64,000 bases of DNA from Rhodoferax sp. (GCF_030697375.1 NZ_JAUYQD010000005.1:186001-250000); one strand, 5' to 3'. Shown: positions 44,658 through 54,067, numbered from the stretch's first letter. Translations and numbers: made by a program. Notes: a model not told the origin generated them from the sequence alone.

Positions 44658-45862
44658 AGTACGTTCCTATTCCTGTGGCGATGCTGGAGGTGGGCAAACC
44701 GCTCCCGGTGGATGTGTGGAATGCCTCCGGGCAGCTGCTGCTGCGCAAGGGGCAGCCGGTGGTGTCCGAGGTGCACCGCGAGAAGTTGCGGGCCCATGAG
44801 GCCTCGACCACGCCCCAGGATGCCCTGGCCTGGCAACGCAGCTATGAACGCATGGTGCATGCCATGCTGCGCGATGGGGGGGATGTGCGGGACATTGCGC
44901 GTGCCCCCATGCCCAGCGAGATCCGCGAGAGCGACTATGTGGTGGCCCAACAGGTCCATGGGGGCTGGCTGGACTTGCAGGAGGTGCTGCGCGGCATTCT
45001 GTACCAGGGCGGGATGGCCATCAATCCGCTGTCCCGCTTGGTCGGCATCGAGCAAAAGGCCCTGGCGCTGTTGGAGGCCGACGCAGATGACACGCTGTTT
45101 TGCCTGTTTCAGGCCTTGGCAGACAACAGCTTGGGGTACTGCGCCACCCACGCCTTGTTGTGTGCGGTGGTGTGCCAGTTGACGGCGGAAAAGCTGGGCT
45201 GGGAGCTGGCACAACGCAAGCCCCTGTTCAGCGCTGCCCTGGTCATGAACATCGGCATGGCACGCGACCAGGACAGCCTGGCGCGGCAAAACTCCGAGCC
45301 CACGGATTGGCAGCGTACGCTCATCCGCGAGCATCCCGAAAAAAGCGTGGCTATTCTGCGGGGCTTGGGCGTGGACGATGCGGAGCAGTTGGACATTGTG
45401 CGCTGGCACCATGCGCCCAATGCCCCAGAGGGCTTGCCGCAGACCCTGGCAAGCCGCCGGTTGTTGGCCATGGCCGATGGTTTTGTGGCACGGATGGCCG
45501 CACGCAAGACGCGCTGTGCGCAGTCCGCCGTCAAGGCTGTTCGGGCCATGGTGCTGGGCGCCGAAGGCGATGCCATCGGTGTCGGTTCGGCGATTGCACA
45601 GGTCGTGGGGTTTTATCCCCCGGGCACCTATGTGCTGCTGGCCCACGGGGAGACCGGTGTGGCGGTGCAACGTGGAGCGCGGGCCAACACCCCCTGGGTC
45701 ATCAGTCTCACCGACGACAAGGGCATGCCCGTGGTCAGGTACCAGCCCAAGGACACGGCCAACCCCGTCTACGCCATCTCCGAGCCGCTGGATTTTTCCA
45801 AGGTCAAGGTGGCTGTGAATCTGGAAAAGGTGCGCAAAGCGAAGGTGGGCCTTAGCCGGTAG
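44654..45862 (+). CDS. Degenerate HD-GYP-like protein
   Basis: 402 residues from TTG 44654, which overlaps the alr stop and has GGAGG seven bases upstream; an ATG at 44615 lies inside alr without a good site. An N-terminal DUF3391-like region ([20 protein letters not shown]) is followed by a helical HD-GYP-type fold. Key residues are lost: the HD pair of ALLHDIGK reads ALVMNIGM and the GYP loop reads [11 protein letters not shown], while EHPEKS keeps its His. It therefore probably binds c-di-GMP or acts as a scaffold without cleaving it. It is cotranscribed with alr. Confidence 0.75.
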   Translation: MKYVPIPVAMLEVGKPLPVDVWNASGQLLLRKGQPVVSEVHREKLRAHEASTTPQDALAWQRSYERMVHAMLRDGGDVRDIARAPMPSEIRESDYVVAQQVHGGWLDLQEVLRGILYQGGMAINPLSRLVGIEQKALALLEADADDTLFCLFQALADNSLGYCATHALLCAVVCQLTAEKLGWELAQRKPLFSAALVMNIGMARDQDSLARQNSEPTDWQRTLIREHPEKSVAILRGLGVDDAEQLDIVRWHHAPNAPEGLPQTLASRRLLAMADGFVARMAARKTRCAQSAVKAVRAMVLGAEGDAIGVGSAIAQVVGFYPPGTYVLLAHGETGVAVQRGARANTPWVISLTDDKGMPVVRYQPKDTANPVYAISEPLDFSKVKVAVNLEKVRKAKVGLSR

Positions 45863-45893
45863 GGCGGAACACCGCGCTGGGGACTGTTGGTAT

Positions 45894-45909
45894 CTGTTGT
45901 TTTATACAG
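45894..45909. promoter_or_regulatory. LexA-type SOS box upstream of radA
   Basis: CTGTTGTTTTATACAG fits CTGT-N8-ACAG exactly, the LexA site of beta- and gammaproteobacteria, with flanking TA after ACAG. It ends 12 bp before the radA ATG, where it would block transcription. Confidence 0.75.
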
Positions 45910-45921
45910 TACCATCGCCCT

Positions 45922-47289
45922 ATGGCCAAAGAAAAGACTGTTTACGTGTGCGCCGACTGCGGCGGCACCAGCCCCAAGTGGCTGGGCAAATGCCCCAGTT
46001 GCGGCGCGTGGAATACGCTGATTGAATCGGTTGCCGAAAGCGCAGCCCCCACCAAAAACCGCTTTGCTGCACTGGCCAAGACCGCCGAGGTCGCCGTGCT
46101 GGGCGACATCGACGCCGTGGACATGGCCCGCACACCCACCGGGCACGAGGAGCTGGACCGGGTGCTGGGCGGCGGCATTGTCGAAGGCGGTGTGGTGCTC
46201 ATCGGCGGGGACCCCGGCATTGGCAAGTCCACCTTGCTCTTGCAGGCGCTGGACTCGCTGCAGCGCAGCGGCAAGAGCACGCTGTACGTCACCGGAGAGG
46301 AAAGCGGCGCCCAGGTGGCCTTGCGCTCGCGCCGCCTGGGGTTGGACAACAGCCAGGTGAAAGTGCTGGCCGAGATCCAGCTTGACAAAATACTGGCGAC
46401 GCTGGGTACCCTGCAGCCCGACATTGCCGTCATTGACTCTATTCAAACGGTGTACTCCGAGCAACTGACCTCGGCGCCCGGCTCGGTGGCCCAGGTGCGC
46501 GAATGCGCCGCCCACCTGACCCGTGCCGCCAAGGCCAGCGGGGTGTGCATCGTGCTGGTCGGCCACGTCACCAAAGAAGGCGCGCTGGCGGGGCCGCGTG
46601 TGCTGGAGCACATGGTGGACACCGTGCTGTACTTCGAGGGCGACACCCACAGCCAGTTCCGCCTGGTGCGCGCCATCAAGAACCGTTTTGGCGCCGTCAA
46701 CGAAATCGGCGTCTTCGCCATGACCGAAAAAGGCCTCAAGGGCGTGTCCAACCCCAGCGCCATCTTTTTGAGCCAGCATGCCGAGCCGGTGCCCGGCAGC
46801 TGTGTGATGGTCACGCTGGAAGGCACGCGCCCCATGCTGGTGGAAATCCAGGCCCTGGTGGACAGCGGCGGCCCCTCGCCCCGGCGCCTGTCCGTGGGGC
46901 TGGACAAAGACCGGCTGGCCATGCTGCTGGCCGTGTTACACCGCCATGCGGGCGTGGCCTGCATGGACCAGGATGTGTTCGTCAACGCCGTGGGCGGCGT
47001 GCGCATCAGCGAGCCCGCCGCCGACCTGGCGGTGCTGTTGGCCATCACGTCGAGTTTGCGCGGCAAGCCGCTGCCCAAGGGTTTTCTGGCGTTTGGGGAA
47101 ATCGGCCTGGCCGGTGAGGTGCGCCCGGCGCCGCGTGGCCAGGAGCGGCTCAAAGAGGCCGCCAAGCTGGGCTTCACCGTGGCCGTGGTGCCCAAGGCCA
47201 ACGCACCCAAGAAGCCCATCGAGGGGCTCACCATCCACGCGGTGGAGCGGGTGGAAGAGGCGATGGAAGTGGTGCGCGGACTCGGCTGA
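45922..47289 (+). CDS. radA: DNA repair protein RadA
   Basis: 455 residues. An N-terminal zinc finger CADCGGTSPKWLGKCPSC, a RecA-like ATPase with Walker A GGDPGIGKST, the RadA-specific KNRFG motif and a C-terminal Lon-like domain (GEIGLAGEVRPAPRGQERLK). RadA is a DnaB-like helicase for branch migration in recombination and natural transformation. A LexA-type box overlaps its likely promoter. A 6-bp hairpin (GTGTGC/GCACAC, 47300-47317) lies after the stop without a T-run. Confidence 0.95.
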   Translation: MAKEKTVYVCADCGGTSPKWLGKCPSCGAWNTLIESVAESAAPTKNRFAALAKTAEVAVLGDIDAVDMARTPTGHEELDRVLGGGIVEGGVVLIGGDPGIGKSTLLLQALDSLQRSGKSTLYVTGEESGAQVALRSRRLGLDNSQVKVLAEIQLDKILATLGTLQPDIAVIDSIQTVYSEQLTSAPGSVAQVRECAAHLTRAAKASGVCIVLVGHVTKEGALAGPRVLEHMVDTVLYFEGDTHSQFRLVRAIKNRFGAVNEIGVFAMTEKGLKGVSNPSAIFLSQHAEPVPGSCVMVTLEGTRPMLVEIQALVDSGGPSPRRLSVGLDKDRLAMLLAVLHRHAGVACMDQDVFVNAVGGVRISEPAADLAVLLAITSSLRGKPLPKGFLAFGEIGLAGEVRPAPRGQERLKEAAKLGFTVAVVPKANAPKKPIEGLTIHAVERVEEAMEVVRGLG

Positions 47290-47435
47290 CGTGGGGGTGG
47301 TGTGCGAAGAAGCACACTGTCCTTGCCGCATTTGGGCTAGGTTTCCCACCTCAGTTTTCAGGTTGCTCTTGGGAAATAAGTCGTTGACAATGGTCCGATA
47401 AATCGAAATTCAAAACGCGATACCCACGGAGTCCC

Positions 47436-48827
47436 ATGAGCAAACTGTCCCTACTTGACCTCGGCTTCTTTGTTGCCGAGACCGAAGCCAGCCCCAAACA
47501 CGTTGCGGGTTTGCTGATCTACAAACGGCCCGCCAAGTCCACCGCAGCTTTTGCCAAGAATCTTTACCGTGAGTATCTGACCTTCACCGATGTCAAACCG
47601 CCGTTCAATCGCACCATCCAGTTTTCCCTGAGCGCCTTGCCGCACTGGAAAGACGCCGAGCACGTCGATCTGGGCCAGCATATTTTTTACCACAAGCTGG
47701 AAAACGGGCAGAACGACCGCCAGGCTTTGTACGACTTTGTGGCTCGCTTGCACACCCCCATGCTGGACCGGTCGCGCCCGCTGTGGGAGGTGCATGTGAT
47801 CGATGGTTTGGGGGATGGCCGCTTTGCGCTGTACCAAAAAATGCACCACGCCTATGCCGATGGCGTCACCATGGCGCGCTGGACCGCCGAGAACATGGCG
47901 CAGTCGGCGGACGACCTGGAGTTGCGGCCGGTGTGGACCCAAACCCACGGCGGCCACGGCCCCCGGCGAAAAAAGGCCAGCCAGGAGATGATGCAGTCCC
48001 TGTGGAAAGAGGTGGGCGGCACCACGCTGCGTTTCCTGGGCATCAGCCGTTTGGCTGCAATGCTGTTTTTGGAGAGCGTCAACCTGACCAAGAATGCGAT
48101 TGCCCTGCCATTTGTCTCCAGCGCCAAAACGCCCCTCACCGGCCAAGTCACGCCCGGGCGCCAGTTCACCACCGCCGGGGTGTCCATGGAGCGCGTCAAC
48201 AAGATCCGTGCACGCACCCGCTCCACCATCAACCATGTGGCGCTGACCTGCCTGGACGGCGCCTTGCGCCGCTACCTGAGCGACCAGGGCGTTGAACTCC
48301 AGCGCCCCATCACCATCCAGATGCCGGTGAACCTGCGCCAGGAAGGCGAGAAAACAGCGGGCAACAAAATCGGCATCATCCAGGTGGAGTTGTCCCCACC
48401 CACCGACGACCCCTATGTGCGTCTGCGCAACATTGGCTTCTCGCTGCGCAGCGTGCGCACCATGATCGACAGCGTTGCGCCCGAAGGCATCGAGTCCTAC
48501 ACCATCCTCACCGGGCTGGTGGCGCAGATTGCCGAGTTACTTAAGCTCAGCAACACCTTGCCGCCCATGGGCAACACGCTGGTCTCCAACGTGCCCGGCC
48601 CCAAGTCGCACCTCTACCTCAAGGGCGCCAAGATGGAGGAAATGCACCCCATCAGCACACTGCCGCCCAGCAACCTGCTCAACATCACGCTGTTCAGTTA
48701 CGCCGGCGACCTGTTTTTTGGCCTGATCGCCACTGACGAGTTGCCCAATTTGCAACGCCTGGGTGAATACGTGCAAGAGGCATTTACCGAACTGGAAAAA
48801 TCGGTGCAGGACGCCCACGCGGCCTAG
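47436..48827 (+). CDS. Wax ester synthase/diacylglycerol acyltransferase-like protein (WS/DGAT)
   Basis: 463 residues. The active-site motif reads MHHAYADGVTMARW, matching HHxxxDG (condensation-domain fold), and the C-terminal motif GNTLVSNVPGP matches the conserved (N/S)xxVSNxxGP element. An ITIQMPVNLRQEGE stretch fits PxxxR. Members esterify acyl-CoA with alcohols or diacylglycerol to make storage lipids. A stand-alone gene with GGAG upstream of the ATG. Confidence 0.9.
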   Translation: MSKLSLLDLGFFVAETEASPKHVAGLLIYKRPAKSTAAFAKNLYREYLTFTDVKPPFNRTIQFSLSALPHWKDAEHVDLGQHIFYHKLENGQNDRQALYDFVARLHTPMLDRSRPLWEVHVIDGLGDGRFALYQKMHHAYADGVTMARWTAENMAQSADDLELRPVWTQTHGGHGPRRKKASQEMMQSLWKEVGGTTLRFLGISRLAAMLFLESVNLTKNAIALPFVSSAKTPLTGQVTPGRQFTTAGVSMERVNKIRARTRSTINHVALTCLDGALRRYLSDQGVELQRPITIQMPVNLRQEGEKTAGNKIGIIQVELSPPTDDPYVRLRNIGFSLRSVRTMIDSVAPEGIESYTILTGLVAQIAELLKLSNTLPPMGNTLVSNVPGPKSHLYLKGAKMEEMHPISTLPPSNLLNITLFSYAGDLFFGLIATDELPNLQRLGEYVQEAFTELEKSVQDAHAA

Positions 48828-48918
48828 TCTTTTGGGGAGTTGGGCCTGCACCAGCGCAGGCTCGTAAAATCACGGTTTTTGCAATATCTGCAACCGTAAC
48901 TCTTTAAGGACATCACCG

Positions 48919-49857
48919 ATGAGCTCCCTTCCCCCCTCCATGGCTGACCGTGACGGAAAAATCTGGATGGATGGCCAGATGGTGGAGTGGCGCGATGCCA
49001 AGATCCACGTGCTGTCGCACACCCTGCACTACGGTTGCGGCGCTTTCGAAGGGGTGCGCGCCTACAAGGGCGAAGGCGGCACCGCCATTTTCCGCCTGGA
49101 AGAGCACACCGAGCGCCTGTTCAACAGCGCCAAGATCCTGCGCATGAAGATTCCTTTCACCAAGGAAGAAGTCAACGAAGCGCAAAAAGCCGTGATCCGC
49201 GAAAACAAGCTGGAATCCGGCTACCTGCGCCCCCTGACCTGGATTGGCGACAAAAAGCTGGGCGTCAGCCCCAAGGGCAACACCATCCATTTGATGGTGG
49301 CCGCTTGGCCCTGGGGCGCCTACCTGGGCGAAGAAGGCATGAAACGCGGCATCCGCGTCAAGATTTCCAGCTACACCCGCCACCATGTCAACATCACCAT
49401 GACGCAGGCCAAGGCGGTCAGCAACTACACCAACTCCATCCTGGCCAATATGGAAGCCACGGATGACGGCTACGACGAAGCCATGTTGCTCGATGCCAAC
49501 GGTTTTGTGTCCGAAGGCGCGGGTGAAAACCTGTTTGTGGTCAAGGGCGGCGTGGTCTACACCCCCGATTTGTCCGCCGGGGCGCTCAACGGCATCACCC
49601 GTAACACCGTGTTCCACATTTGCAAGGACCTGGGCCTGGAAGTGGTGCAAAAACGCATCACACGCGATGAAGTCTATATTTGCGATGAAGCCTTCTTCAC
49701 CGGCACGGCGGCGGAAGTCACTCCCATCCGTGAACTCGACCGCATCGAGCTGGGCAGCGGCTCCCGCGGCCCCATCACCGAAAAAATCCAAAGCGCGTTC
49801 TTTGACATCGTCAACGGCCGCAACCCCAAATACGCCCATTGGCTCACGAAAGTGTGA
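48919..49857 (+). CDS. ilvE: Branched-chain amino acid aminotransferase IlvE
   Basis: 312 residues, class IV PLP aminotransferase. HTLHYGCGAFEGVRAY is the N-terminal signature. The PLP Lys lies in TMTQAKAVSNYTNS and the phosphate-binding Glu in FVSEGAGENLFV. It transfers amino groups to or from Leu, Ile and Val. An upstream imperfect dyad (GGTTTTTGCA/TGCAACC, 48874-48893) may be regulatory. Confidence 0.95.
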   Translation: MSSLPPSMADRDGKIWMDGQMVEWRDAKIHVLSHTLHYGCGAFEGVRAYKGEGGTAIFRLEEHTERLFNSAKILRMKIPFTKEEVNEAQKAVIRENKLESGYLRPLTWIGDKKLGVSPKGNTIHLMVAAWPWGAYLGEEGMKRGIRVKISSYTRHHVNITMTQAKAVSNYTNSILANMEATDDGYDEAMLLDANGFVSEGAGENLFVVKGGVVYTPDLSAGALNGITRNTVFHICKDLGLEVVQKRITRDEVYICDEAFFTGTAAEVTPIRELDRIELGSGSRGPITEKIQSAFFDIVNGRNPKYAHWLTKV

Positions 49858-50004
49858 GACTTTGCGGGACAGACCGCAGCCGCGCAGCGGCCAGCTCTGT
49901 CCCCAACAAATTGTCGGATGTTTGGATGTCCGACTTTGCGGGACAGACCGCAGCCGCGCAGCGGCCAGCTCTGTCCCCAACAAATTGTCGGATGTTGGAT
50001 GTCC
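49858..50004 (+). repeat. Tandem 73/74-bp hairpin repeat after ilvE
   Basis: Two head-to-tail copies (49858-49931 and 49932-50004) differ by one T. Each has GGGACAGA ... TCTGTCCC (8-bp perfect stem) around an inner CCGC/GCGG stem. The start of the unit (TTTGCGGGACAG) also occurs before glcF at 37950. Confidence 0.95.
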
Positions 50005-50024
50005 GTTACGAATAAGGATGACGC

Positions 50025-50228
50025 ATGAGCAAAGCAACTGTTGAACTATTGGCCAAAGACCTCAACCGCGAAGGCGGTGTGTACTGCCCCAGCCCTATCG
50101 CGGGCATGAAAGTCTGGGACACCCATCCCAAGGTGTACCTGGATGTGGGCCATGCCGGGGAAGCCAAGTGCCCGTATTGCGGCACGGTGTACAAACTCAA
50201 GGACGGCGAGCATTTCCACGGGCATTGA
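50025..50228 (+). CDS. Small CHCC zinc-finger protein
   Basis: 67 residues. It has the zf-CHCC pattern: a Cys in VYCPSP, a His in DTHPKVYLDV, then KCPYCGTVYKL, as in the mitochondrial complex I subunit NDUFS6 and short betaproteobacterial proteins next to ilvE/waaF. It probably binds one Zn2+; its function is not known. Start ATG 50025, 20 bp after the tandem repeat. Confidence 0.88.
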   Translation: MSKATVELLAKDLNREGGVYCPSPIAGMKVWDTHPKVYLDVGHAGEAKCPYCGTVYKLKDGEHFHGH

Positions 50229-50232
50229 AGGC

Positions 50233-51243
50233 TTGGCGTCCGGTTCCCGCTCTCTGGTCATCGCCCCCCAGTGGATTGGGGACGCGGTGATGACCGAGCC
50301 GCTCATGCGCCGCCTGGCGGCGCGTGGCGAGCGGCTCACCGTGGGGGCCTTGCCCTGGGTGGCGCCGGTGTACCGGGCCATGCCGCAGGTGGCCGAGGTG
50401 TTGGAGCTGCCTTTTGCCCATGGCGGTTTGCAATGGGCTGCCCGGCGCAGCCTGGCCAAGCAGTTGCGCGGGCGCTTTGACACCGCTTACGTCTGCCCCA
50501 ATTCCCTGAAAAGCGCCTTGCTCCCCTGGTGGGCCGGCATTGCCAAACGCGTGGGCTACCAGGGTGAATCGCGGGTGGCTTTGCTCACCCAGCGCTTGCC
50601 CAACCCGCCCGAGGGGGAGCGCCCGCCCATGGTGGCGTTTTATTCTGCGCTCAGCGGCGAACCCGATGTGCAAGGCGACCAACCCGCTTTGCAACTGACG
50701 GTGGAGATGGTGTTGACCGCCATGGCCCAGCTGGAATTGCGCCGCCAGGGCTACTACGTGATGGCACCGGGGGCCGAGTACGGCCCGGCCAAGCGCTGGC
50801 CTGCGCGGCATTTTGCAGCCCTGGCGCGGCAGTTGCCCCTGCCGGTGGTACTGCTGGGGTCGTCCAAAGAGGCGGCGCTGTGTGCGGAAATCGCGCAAAC
50901 CGCGAATGCAGCCAAACCAGGGCAGTGCCTCGATTTTTCCGGTCGTACCTCGCTGGACCAAGCATTGGCGATCATTGCCGCCGCCCGGGCCATGGTCAGC
51001 AACGACTCCGGGCTGATGCATGTGGCGGCGGCTTTTGGTGTGCCGCAGGTGGCGCTGTTTGGTTCTTCCAGCCCTTTGCACACCCCGCCTTTGAGTGCCA
51101 ATGCCCAAGTGTTGTGGCTCAAAAACGATCCCGCCTACCGGCCCGCGCTGGATTGCGCCCCCTGCTTTAAGCGGGAGTGTCCACTGGGGCACACCCGCTG
51201 CCTGGTCGATATTCAGCCTGCGGATGTGCTACGATTTTTGTAG
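50233..51243 (+). CDS. waaF: LPS heptosyltransferase II WaaF
   Basis: 336 residues from TTG 50233. Family members start just before the conserved VIAPQWIGDAVM, and the ATG at 50143 would overlap the preceding gene by 86 nt and add an unrelated tail, so the TTG is preferred. GT9 features: APGAEYGPAKRWP and SNDSGLMHVAAAFGVPQVALF, with a Cys-rich C-terminus (CAPCFKRECPLGHTRC). It adds heptose to the inner LPS core. The stop codon is supplied by an interspersed repeat. Confidence 0.88.
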   Translation: MASGSRSLVIAPQWIGDAVMTEPLMRRLAARGERLTVGALPWVAPVYRAMPQVAEVLELPFAHGGLQWAARRSLAKQLRGRFDTAYVCPNSLKSALLPWWAGIAKRVGYQGESRVALLTQRLPNPPEGERPPMVAFYSALSGEPDVQGDQPALQLTVEMVLTAMAQLELRRQGYYVMAPGAEYGPAKRWPARHFAALARQLPLPVVLLGSSKEAALCAEIAQTANAAKPGQCLDFSGRTSLDQALAIIAAARAMVSNDSGLMHVAAAFGVPQVALFGSSSPLHTPPLSANAQVLWLKNDPAYRPALDCAPCFKRECPLGHTRCLVDIQPADVLRFL

Positions 51244-51265
51244 CTGCTTGCGCTTTACTGTTAAC
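51230..51265 (+). repeat. Interspersed short repeat, partial copy 4, at the waaF stop
   Basis: TTTTTGTAGCTGCTTGCGCT: the TAG at 51241-51243 in this core ends waaF. The second half of the repeat is not recognisable. Confidence 0.65.
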
Positions 51266-51410
51266 GGTTTTAGCTGTTTTTCCCTGTGAATTGCGACTTC
51301 GCAAAAATGCGTAGCCAGCAGACCTCCTGTGCTTTGTTATCATTTTGAGCCTGCTGTGCAGGCAGATGTCTTCTGATTTTCACCACCCCCCTTTGAGAGG
51401 ATTACTTCTA

Positions 51411-52532
51411 ATGGCCAAAAGATTGAAAAAATTGGGCGCTTCGCTGGCGCTGATCACCGGCGCGGTACTGGTTGCCATGGGGGCGCAGGCCGCCGAGCCC
51501 AAGGTGTTGAACATCTACAACTGGTCGGACTACATTGCAGAAGACACGATCAAGAATTTCGAGAAAGAAACCGGCATCAAGGTTCGTTACGACAACTACG
51601 ACAACAACGAACTGCTGCACGCCAAATTGGTGGCCGGTAAAACCGGTTACGACATCGTGGTGCCCGGCTCCCACTTTGCCAAAACCCAAATCGAAGGCGG
51701 TTTGCTGCAAAAACTCGACAAAAGCAAGCTGACCAACTGGAACAACCTGGACAAGGGCTTGCTGGAACAACTGGCCAAGCTGGACCCGGGCAACGAATAC
51801 CTGGTGGACTGGATGTGGGGCTACGTCACGGTCGGTATCAACGTCAACAAAGTCAAGGCCGCGCTGGGTGACCTGCCCATGCCCGAGAACGCCTGGAGCC
51901 TGCTGTTCGATACCAAGTACGTGAGCAAGCTCAAAAGCTGCGGTGTGAGCGTGTTGGACTCGGCCTCGGAAGTGATCCCGGCCGCCCTGATGTACGCCGG
52001 CAAACCCGCCTACAGCCGGGAAGCGGCAGACTACGCGGAAGCCGCCAAAGTGCTCAAGGCGATTCGCCCCTATGTGACGCGTTTCTCCTCGTCGGGCTAC
52101 ATCGAAGAAATGGCCAGCGGCGCGACCTGCCTGGTGATGGGTTTCTCGGGTGATATCAATATCGCCCGCAGCCGTGCCGCCGAAGCCAAAAGCAAAACCC
52201 CGGTGGTGATCGAAGCGCTGGTGCCCAAGGCCGGTGCCACCATGTTCTTTGACACCATGGCCATCCCCAAGGATGCCAAGAACGTGGAAAACGCCCACCT
52301 CTTCATCAACTACATCCTGCGCCCCGAAGTGCACGCATCGCTCACCAACAAGGTGTTCTATGCCAACCCCAATGCGGCGTCGCTGAAGTTCGTGAAGAAG
52401 GAAGTGGCCGAGAACAAGTCCATTTTCCTGGACGCCACCGCCATCAAAACCATGGTGGCTCCGGACGCCTTGCCCCAAGCCACGCGCAAGGTGCAAACCC
52501 GCACCTTCACCAATTTCAAGGCTTCGCGCTAA
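51411..52532 (+). CDS. potF: Polyamine ABC transporter substrate-binding protein (PotF-like)
   Basis: 373 residues from ATG 51411, with GAGAGGA 10-17 nt upstream; earlier ATGs are not supported. Signal peptide to about AMGAQA. The mature start VLNIYNWSDYIAEDT and WMWGYVTVGINV are typical of PotF/PotD binding proteins for putrescine or spermidine. It is periplasmic. No PotGHI transporter genes are next to it, so it works with components encoded elsewhere. A terminator follows the stop. Confidence 0.92.
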   Translation: MAKRLKKLGASLALITGAVLVAMGAQAAEPKVLNIYNWSDYIAEDTIKNFEKETGIKVRYDNYDNNELLHAKLVAGKTGYDIVVPGSHFAKTQIEGGLLQKLDKSKLTNWNNLDKGLLEQLAKLDPGNEYLVDWMWGYVTVGINVNKVKAALGDLPMPENAWSLLFDTKYVSKLKSCGVSVLDSASEVIPAALMYAGKPAYSREAADYAEAAKVLKAIRPYVTRFSSSGYIEEMASGATCLVMGFSGDINIARSRAAEAKSKTPVVIEALVPKAGATMFFDTMAIPKDAKNVENAHLFINYILRPEVHASLTNKVFYANPNAASLKFVKKEVAENKSIFLDATAIKTMVAPDALPQATRKVQTRTFTNFKASR

Positions 52533-52562
52533 TCCAGCGACCGGTCTGAGCCCTTCGCCCCA

Positions 52563-52597
52563 AGCCCGCGGCCCTGAAAGGGGCCACGGGCTTTTTT
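52563..52597 (+). terminator. Rho-independent terminator after potF
   Basis: AGCCCGCGGCCC, loop TGAAAG, GGGCCACGGGCT with one internal mismatch, followed by a T-run. It separates potF from the convergent oxidase gene. Confidence 0.9.
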
Positions 52598-52598
52598 C

Positions 52599-54032
52599 TC
52601 AGAGGTACTTGCGCCAGAGTTCATTGGAAAATTTGCCCAAGGGGTCAAAGCGCTGCTTGATGCTGCGCAACAGCGCGGCTTCGGGGTATGCGGCGTCGAA
52701 CTGGGCTGGCGTCGCGTGCAATTGGTAGGGCAGGTAGTAGCGGCCCTGGTGTGCGAGCACCAGATCGATCAGTTCGCGCGTCCAGCGCCCCACCTGCGTA
52801 CGCGCCGCCACGTGTGTGCGCTGCTTGTAATACAGCACCAAGGAAAACACCTCGACTTGGGCCCAGGGCAGCATGGAAAGCGGGTCCGCCGGTGAATGCC
52901 GAATCGACACGTTCAAGGCCTCCACGCGGTGGCGTTGCAAGCTGGCGGCCAGCGCCCGGGTGAATGGCAGAAAGTTGTCCTTGGGCACAAAGTATTCCTG
53001 CAGTACATACGTCGAGAGGCGCCGCGTGCGGGGCTCCAGCAGGGCAAGGTCCAGGCTCGCCTCGTGGTTGAGCCACTTCACGGCGGGTTTTCCCTGCAGC
53101 AGGGGGTGCAATACATTTTTGTACAGACGCTCCGCGCCCGGCAGTTCGGTGAGGCCCCACAGCACGTTTTGCTCCAGGCCGTAACTTTGCCCCCTGGGAG
53201 TCAAACGTGCGGGCTCCGTCAAGGGCTTGCTGGTTTCACGCCAGGTCACGCTGACCGGTGCGTTGAATTCAGGGGGGAGCAGGTCTGCGTTGTGCAAGAT
53301 CGCCGCCTTGTCGCCCAGAACCGACTTGTCGAAGTGTTCCACGTACCGCTCCAGCGGCACCGAGGCCACGGTGCGTTCGATGCGAACGTTGTGGGCGAGC
53401 CGCAGTTCCACCTCCGTAATCACGCCGCAGGCCCCATACCCACCGATGGCCGCGCGAAACAAGTCGGAGTTTTCGCCCAGGCTGGCTTCGACAATGGAGC
53501 CATCGGCCAAGACCATCTGCAGCGCTTGCAGGGTGTTGCCCAGGGGGCCATGGCCCACGTAGCGCCCGTGTGCATTCACGGAGACTGCGCCGCCTACCGT
53601 GAAGTTGGAGTAGCTCTGCATGGTTTTTACCGACAGGTTCAGCGGGTCCAGGATGTCTTGCAGGTCGCGCCAGCGCATTCCGGCTTGAACCCGCGCCAGC
53701 ATGGCGTCCGTTCGGACCCAGACCATATGGTTCATTTGCCGCATGTCCAGGTGCTGCCCCCCACGCACGGCCACCTGCCCGCCCATGCTGTAGCGCCCGC
53801 CGCCGACGGCCACCTTGCCGTTCCAGGCTTGCACCAGCGCCGATACCTGCTGGACCGTGGTGGGGGTGTCAATCCGGGCGACCTGTACCGGGTAGATCTG
53901 CGTGACGTTGGCCACCACCAGTTCGCTTGCACCCAGCGCCAGCGCAGGCGCCAGGGTGACGATGCCTGCCGTGCCAAGCGCCTGTGCCAGGAAGGTGCGC
54001 CGGCCTTGCAAGTGATGCAGCTTGGAGTGCAT
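52599..54032 (-). CDS. Tat-exported FAD-binding oxidase, L-gulono/D-arabinono-1,4-lactone oxidase-like
   Basis: 477 residues from ATG 54032. The N-terminus has a twin-arginine motif (GRRTFLAQ) and a hydrophobic stretch ending near ALALGA, which argues for this start rather than an ATG at 54110 placed before a strong terminator. FAD_binding_4 domain: AVGGGRYSMGGQ, VGGAVSVNAHGRYVG, and an ALO-type C-terminal domain ending FSNELWRKYL. Such VAO-family enzymes oxidise sugar lactones or alditols; the substrate here is unknown. It would fold with FAD in the cytoplasm before export. Confidence 0.85.
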   Translation of the reverse strand: MHSKLHHLQGRRTFLAQALGTAGIVTLAPALALGASELVVANVTQIYPVQVARIDTPTTVQQVSALVQAWNGKVAVGGGRYSMGGQVAVRGGQHLDMRQMNHMVWVRTDAMLARVQAGMRWRDLQDILDPLNLSVKTMQSYSNFTVGGAVSVNAHGRYVGHGPLGNTLQALQMVLADGSIVEASLGENSDLFRAAIGGYGACGVITEVELRLAHNVRIERTVASVPLERYVEHFDKSVLGDKAAILHNADLLPPEFNAPVSVTWRETSKPLTEPARLTPRGQSYGLEQNVLWGLTELPGAERLYKNVLHPLLQGKPAVKWLNHEASLDLALLEPRTRRLSTYVLQEYFVPKDNFLPFTRALAASLQRHRVEALNVSIRHSPADPLSMLPWAQVEVFSLVLYYKQRTHVAARTQVGRWTRELIDLVLAHQGRYYLPYQLHATPAQFDAAYPEAALLRSIKQRFDPLGKFSNELWRKYL

Positions 54033-54038
54033 AGGGGT

Positions 54039-54067
54039 AAAAAAAAAAGCCACCCGAGGGTGGCTTT
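54039..54067 (-). terminator. Strong Rho-independent terminator just before the oxidase gene
   Basis: On the minus strand AAAGCCACCC, loop TC, GGGTGGC, then ten T. It ends only 7 bp before the oxidase ATG, so it terminates an upstream or leader transcript or acts as an attenuator. Confidence 0.85.
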
